Assembly (NCBI RefSeq): GCF_035984415.1
Contig: NZ_CP130720.1
Coordinates: forward strand, 1,798,001 to 1,862,000
Direction of reading: 5' to 3'
Length of the DNA: 64,000 bases
Origin: Streptomyces sp. NBC_01296
Lineage (GTDB): Bacteria; Actinomycetota; Actinomycetes; Streptomycetales; Streptomycetaceae
This document shows positions 61,165-64,000 of the stretch, one piece after another. How positions within the stretch are numbered: position 1 is the first letter of the stretch; each line of letters starts with the position of its first letter. The notes beneath the pieces are model-generated. The model searched no databases, was not told the origin of the DNA, and saw only the letters and a program-made list of their open reading frames with translations. A program made the position numbers and the translations under genes.

Positions 61165-61581
61165 ATGCCCTCCAAGGAACCCAAGGCCTATGACGGCAAG
61201 CGCATCACCGTCACGTACGACACCGGCCGGTGTCTGCACGCCGCCGAGTGCGTGGGCGGACTGCCCGAGGTGTTCGACTCGGGAAAGCGTCCGTGGGTGC
61301 AGCCCGACGGGGCCGAGCCGGAGCGGGTGGCCGAGGTGATCCGCCGCTGCCCCTCGGGCGCGCTGCAGTACCGGCTCGCGGACGACGGGCCGGCCGAGGA
61401 GCCGGACCGGCCGACCACGGTCGTACGGTCGCCCGCCGGCCAGCTCGTGATGCGCGGGGATCTGCGGGTGACGACCCCCGACGGGACCGTCCGCAGGGAG
61501 ACCAGGGCGATGCTTTGCGCCTGTGGAGTGAGCGGTAACCAGCCGTTCTGCGACCACTCCGGAGCGTGCGGCAGCGACTGA
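61165..61581 (+). CDS. Iron-sulfur protein: divergent 4Fe-4S plus CDGSH domain
   Basis: A 138-residue protein with two parts. Residues 15-70 are a divergent mono-cluster 4Fe-4S domain (CLHAAECVGGLPEVFD; RRCPSGALQY). Residues 110-138 are a CDGSH zinc-finger-like domain (LCACGVSGNQPFCDHSGACG). The CDGSH type binds a 2Fe-2S cluster through three Cys and one His. It is probably an electron carrier. ATG start; no good ribosome site. Standalone gene. Confidence 0.88.
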   Translation: MPSKEPKAYDGKRITVTYDTGRCLHAAECVGGLPEVFDSGKRPWVQPDGAEPERVAEVIRRCPSGALQYRLADDGPAEEPDRPTTVVRSPAGQLVMRGDLRVTTPDGTVRRETRAMLCACGVSGNQPFCDHSGACGSD

Positions 61582-61769
61582 GACCCCTTCGCGCGCACCC
61601 CCTCACACCCACTCGCACCGTTACTCTGTGCGATCAAACGGACGCGTTCCAGCCAATCGGTGACACAGCTCACGTCAGTTCGCGTGCACGGATTTGCCGA
61701 TTCCGGCGTCTATCCGTTTGCCGGGTTCCACCCACGCCCGGCAGCAGATCCGCCGCAAGGGAGCGAGTC

Positions 61770-62186
61770 TTGATCACTGTTATCGAGCAGGCCGTGCAGG
61801 CCCGTCTGGTCGCCACCGCGCCGAAGGTCGAGACCGTACCCGTCACGCTCTGCTACGACCGTGCGGATCCGTTCGCCGTGCGCATGGCCTTCCCCGCCCC
61901 CGCCACCCTCGAGGGCGTCGAGGTTTCGTGGACCTTCGCGCGCGAGCTCCTCGAATCGGGGCTGGACCGCCCGACGGGGTGCGGCGACGTGCGGGTGCGG
62001 CCGTACGACATCGACCGGACCACGATCGAGTTCCACGCGCCCGAGGGCGTGGCGATCGTGCTGATGCTGACGGCCGAACTGCACCGGTTCCTGGAACGGG
62101 CCGCGACGGTCGTCCCGCCGGGTCTGGAGCACCTGTACCTCGACATGGACCACAGCCTGGCCGAGCTGATGCGCGATCCCCACTGA
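61770..62186 (+). CDS. SsgA-like protein (SALP), sporulation/cell division
   Basis: A 138-residue member of the SsgA family, unique to sporulating actinomycetes. Pattern VPVTLCYDRADPFAVRMAF, VSWTFARELLESGLDRPTGC, GDVRVRPYD and the acidic end YLDMDHSLAELMRD. SALPs steer septum placement, FtsZ recruitment or septal wall changes. Start TTG at 61770 with AAGGGAG about seven bases upstream; no ATG or GTG in the frame is better placed. Which paralog (SsgB to SsgG) cannot be told. Confidence 0.88.
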   Translation: MITVIEQAVQARLVATAPKVETVPVTLCYDRADPFAVRMAFPAPATLEGVEVSWTFARELLESGLDRPTGCGDVRVRPYDIDRTTIEFHAPEGVAIVLMLTAELHRFLERAATVVPPGLEHLYLDMDHSLAELMRDPH

Positions 62187-62222
62187 CGCCGAACCGCCCG
62201 GCCCGCCCTTGTTATTCGTTTG

Positions 62223-62242
62223 CGGGCGGCCCCGGCCGCCCG
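62223..62242 (+). terminator. Hairpin after the SsgA-like gene
   Basis: CGGGCGGC pairs with GCCGCCCG with a 4-base centre, 37 bp after the stop codon. Confidence 0.5.
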
Positions 62243-62436
62243 TAGTTTCGTAGGCGCCCCACCGCCGTCGAAACGGAGCAGGACATTGTTCGTCTGAGGT
62301 TCGAGACACCGACCGAACACGCCACCCTCGTCAGCACGCGCCCCCGGCCGTGACCGTGACGCCATGACCGTGGCTGTATCCACCGTCGGCTGTCTCCCCG
62401 CGTTGCACGCACCACTCACGCAACCTGGAGGCCTCC

Positions 62437-64000
62437 ATGAGCCATGCCCCTGCTTTCATCACCTGCTCCGCCCTGTCCTTCGACTGGCCCGACGGCACTC
62501 CCGTCTTCGAGGACTTCCACCTGGCCGTCGGCCCCGGCCGCACCGGCCTGATCGGGCTCAACGGCTGTGGAAAGTCCACCCTGCTGAAACTCTTCGCAGG
62601 TGAACTGACGCCGTCCGACGGCCAGTTGTCCGTGGCCGGCACCGTCGGATACCTGCCGCAGAGCGTCACCCTCGACACCGCCCTGCGCGTCGACGAGGCG
62701 CTCGGCATCCGCGCCGCGCGCGCCGCCCTGCACGCCATCGAGGCGGGCGAGGCCACCGAGGCGAACTTCGCCGCAGTCGGCGACGACTGGGACGTCGAGG
62801 AGCGGGCCCTGGCCGCCCTCGACCAGCTCGGACTCGCCCGGATCGGCCTGGACCGCACGGTCGGCGAACTCTCCGGCGGCGAATGCGTGTTGCTGCGCCT
62901 CGCGGCCCTGCTGATCGCCCGCCCCGACGTCCTGCTGCTGGACGAGCCGACGAACAACCTCGACCTGCGGGCCCGGCGCCGCCTGTACGCGGCGGTCGAG
63001 TCCTGGTCCGGGGTGATGCTCCTGGTCAGCCACGACAGGGAGCTACTGGAGCGGGTCGACCAGATCGCCGACCTGCACGACGGCGAAGTCCGCTGGTACG
63101 GAGGGAACTTCAGCGCGTACGAGGAGCAGCTCGCCACCGAACAGGACGCGGCCGAGCGGATGGTCCGGGTCGCGGAAGCCGACGTACAGCGGCAGAAGCG
63201 GGAACTGTCGGACGCGCACGGCAAGTTGGCGCGGCGCAAGCGGTACGGCCAGAAGATGAACGACACGAAACGCGAGCCGAAGATCGTCATGGGCGCCCGC
63301 AAGCGCGCGGCCCAGGAGTCGGCCGGCAAGCACCGCATCATGCACACCGAGAAGCTGGCGCAGGCGAAGGAGCGGCTGGACCAGGCGGTGGAGGCGGTCC
63401 GGGACGACGACGAGATCCGGATCGAGCTGCCCGCCACGCAGGTCCCGCCGGGGCGCCGGGTCCTCACCCTGAGCAATGTGCACCTGGTGCACGGGGCCAG
63501 GGCTGCGGGCGAATGGGAGCTGCGCGGTCCGGAGCGGATCGCGCTCGTGGGCCGCAACGGTTCGGGCAAGACGACCCTGCTGCGCACGATCACGGGGCTG
63601 CTCCCGCCGGCGTCCGGGGAGGCGGTGACCCATGTGCCGACGCGGTTCCTGCCGCAGCGGCTGGACGTGCTCGACGACAGCCGTTCGGTGGTCGAGAACG
63701 TGGCGCGGTTCGCCCCGCAGGCCTCGAACAACGTGATCCGGGCCCGGCTCGCGCACTTCCTGATCCGGGGCGCCCGGGCGGACCGGCCGGCGGGCACCCT
63801 GTCGGGCGGCGAGCGGTTCCGGGCTGCGCTGGCGGCGCTGCTGCTGGCGGAGCCGGCTCCGCAGCTGCTGATGCTGGACGAACCGACGAACAACCTGGAC
63901 CTGGCGAGCGTGCGGCAGCTGACGGGCGCGCTGGAGTCGTACGAGGGCGCACTGCTCGTGGCGAGCCACGACGTGCCGTTCCTGGAGTCGATCGGGATCA
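62437..64000 (+). CDS. ABC-F family ATPase, 3'-truncated by the window edge
   Basis: 521 codons visible; the final part of the second ABC domain is cut off. Walker A motifs GLIGLNGCGKST and ALVGRNGSGKTT; signatures LSGGECVLLRLA and LSGGERFRAALA; Walker B VLLLDEPTNNLDL and LLMLDEPTNNLDL. A long basic linker (LARRKRYGQKMNDTKREPKI) and ELSDAHGKL mark the P-site tRNA motif. It lacks membrane segments. ABC-F proteins of this type act on ribosomes; some give antibiotic resistance. ATG with GGAGG five bases upstream. Confidence 0.9.
   Translation, partial: MSHAPAFITCSALSFDWPDGTPVFEDFHLAVGPGRTGLIGLNGCGKSTLLKLFAGELTPSDGQLSVAGTVGYLPQSVTLDTALRVDEALGIRAARAALHAIEAGEATEANFAAVGDDWDVEERALAALDQLGLARIGLDRTVGELSGGECVLLRLAALLIARPDVLLLDEPTNNLDLRARRRLYAAVESWSGVMLLVSHDRELLERVDQIADLHDGEVRWYGGNFSAYEEQLATEQDAAERMVRVAEADVQRQKRELSDAHGKLARRKRYGQKMNDTKREPKIVMGARKRAAQESAGKHRIMHTEKLAQAKERLDQAVEAVRDDDEIRIELPATQVPPGRRVLTLSNVHLVHGARAAGEWELRGPERIALVGRNGSGKTTLLRTITGLLPPASGEAVTHVPTRFLPQRLDVLDDSRSVVENVARFAPQASNNVIRARLAHFLIRGARADRPAGTLSGGERFRAALAALLLAEPAPQLLMLDEPTNNLDLASVRQLTGALESYEGALLVASHDVPFLESIGI

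Noticed and set aside
62293..62310. GGTTCGAGACACC as a possible tRNA T-arm
   Set aside because: Surrounding bases do not form the other arms.

Overview
The base composition (very high G+C, near-total G or C at third codon positions), GTG/TTG starts, purine-rich ribosome sites, a complete hopanoid operon, an SsgA-like sporulation protein and gene families typical of the genus all point to a Streptomyces chromosome. No rRNA, tRNA, CRISPR array, transposase or prophage genes were found.

Layout. (1) 1-4536: metallo-beta-lactamase-fold hydrolase (cut by the window start), GDSL hydrolase, a secreted LysM-M23 cell-wall peptidase preceded by a ydaO-type (c-di-AMP) riboswitch, and a tyrosine phosphatase. 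(2) 4603-14378, minus strand: hopanoid operon hpnC-hpnD-(37-codon ORF)-hpnE-polyprenyl synthase-shc-hpnG-hpnH-hpnO, nearly every junction coupled by ATGA or GTGA. It makes FPP, squalene, hopene, adenosylhopane, ribosylhopane and finally aminobacteriohopanetriol. (3) 14704-21755, minus strand: a second tightly overlapped set (CDP-alcohol phosphotransferase/DUF5941, nucleotidyltransferase, glycerol-1-phosphate dehydrogenase-like enzyme, second CDP-alcohol phosphotransferase, GT2 glycosyltransferase, ABC-2 exporter pair). It looks like a route to an activated polyol-phosphate and an exported glycopolymer or lipid headgroup, and it is the best candidate for an undescribed system. (4) 22008-28966: small ORF, GNAT, isopentenyl-diphosphate isomerase, HATPase, HdeD-like membrane protein, enoyl-CoA hydratase, two DJ-1/PfpI proteins, ABC-F protein. 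(5) 28987-33070: SDR, a membrane protein plus ImmA/IrrE protease pair, and a GAF/membrane pair. (6) 33167-40560: Tex, SCO6745-like protein, secreted M1 aminopeptidase, MpaB-type oxygenase, secreted sphingomyelinase-like phosphodiesterase. (7) 40761-51444: acyl-CoA synthetase with divergent MerR regulator, NTF2-like secreted protein, and a five-gene acyl-CoA degradation operon (CoA transferase, LLM oxidoreductase, acyl-CoA dehydrogenase, thiolase, FadB), then a YjbR-like gene. (8) 51661-55192: two tandem paralogous secreted beta-repeat proteins whose 5' leaders share a hairpin with a compensatory base change. (9) 55332-62186: putative enoyl reductase, endonuclease V, YciI, DoxX flanked by a diverged ~430-bp inverted repeat, GNAT, BNR-repeat protein, Fe-S protein, SsgA-like protein. 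(10) 62437-end: ABC-F gene cut by the window end.

Regions 2 to 4 hold together: isopentenyl-diphosphate isomerase can feed the hopanoid pathway, and the same neighbourhood of envelope genes (idi, alcohol-phosphotransferase set, hopanoid set, Tex, SCO6745) is known from S. coelicolor around SCO6743-SCO6771. Here ispG and dxs, which sit in the coelicolor hopanoid cluster, are absent. All functional statements rest on recognised motifs and family knowledge; no database search was possible.
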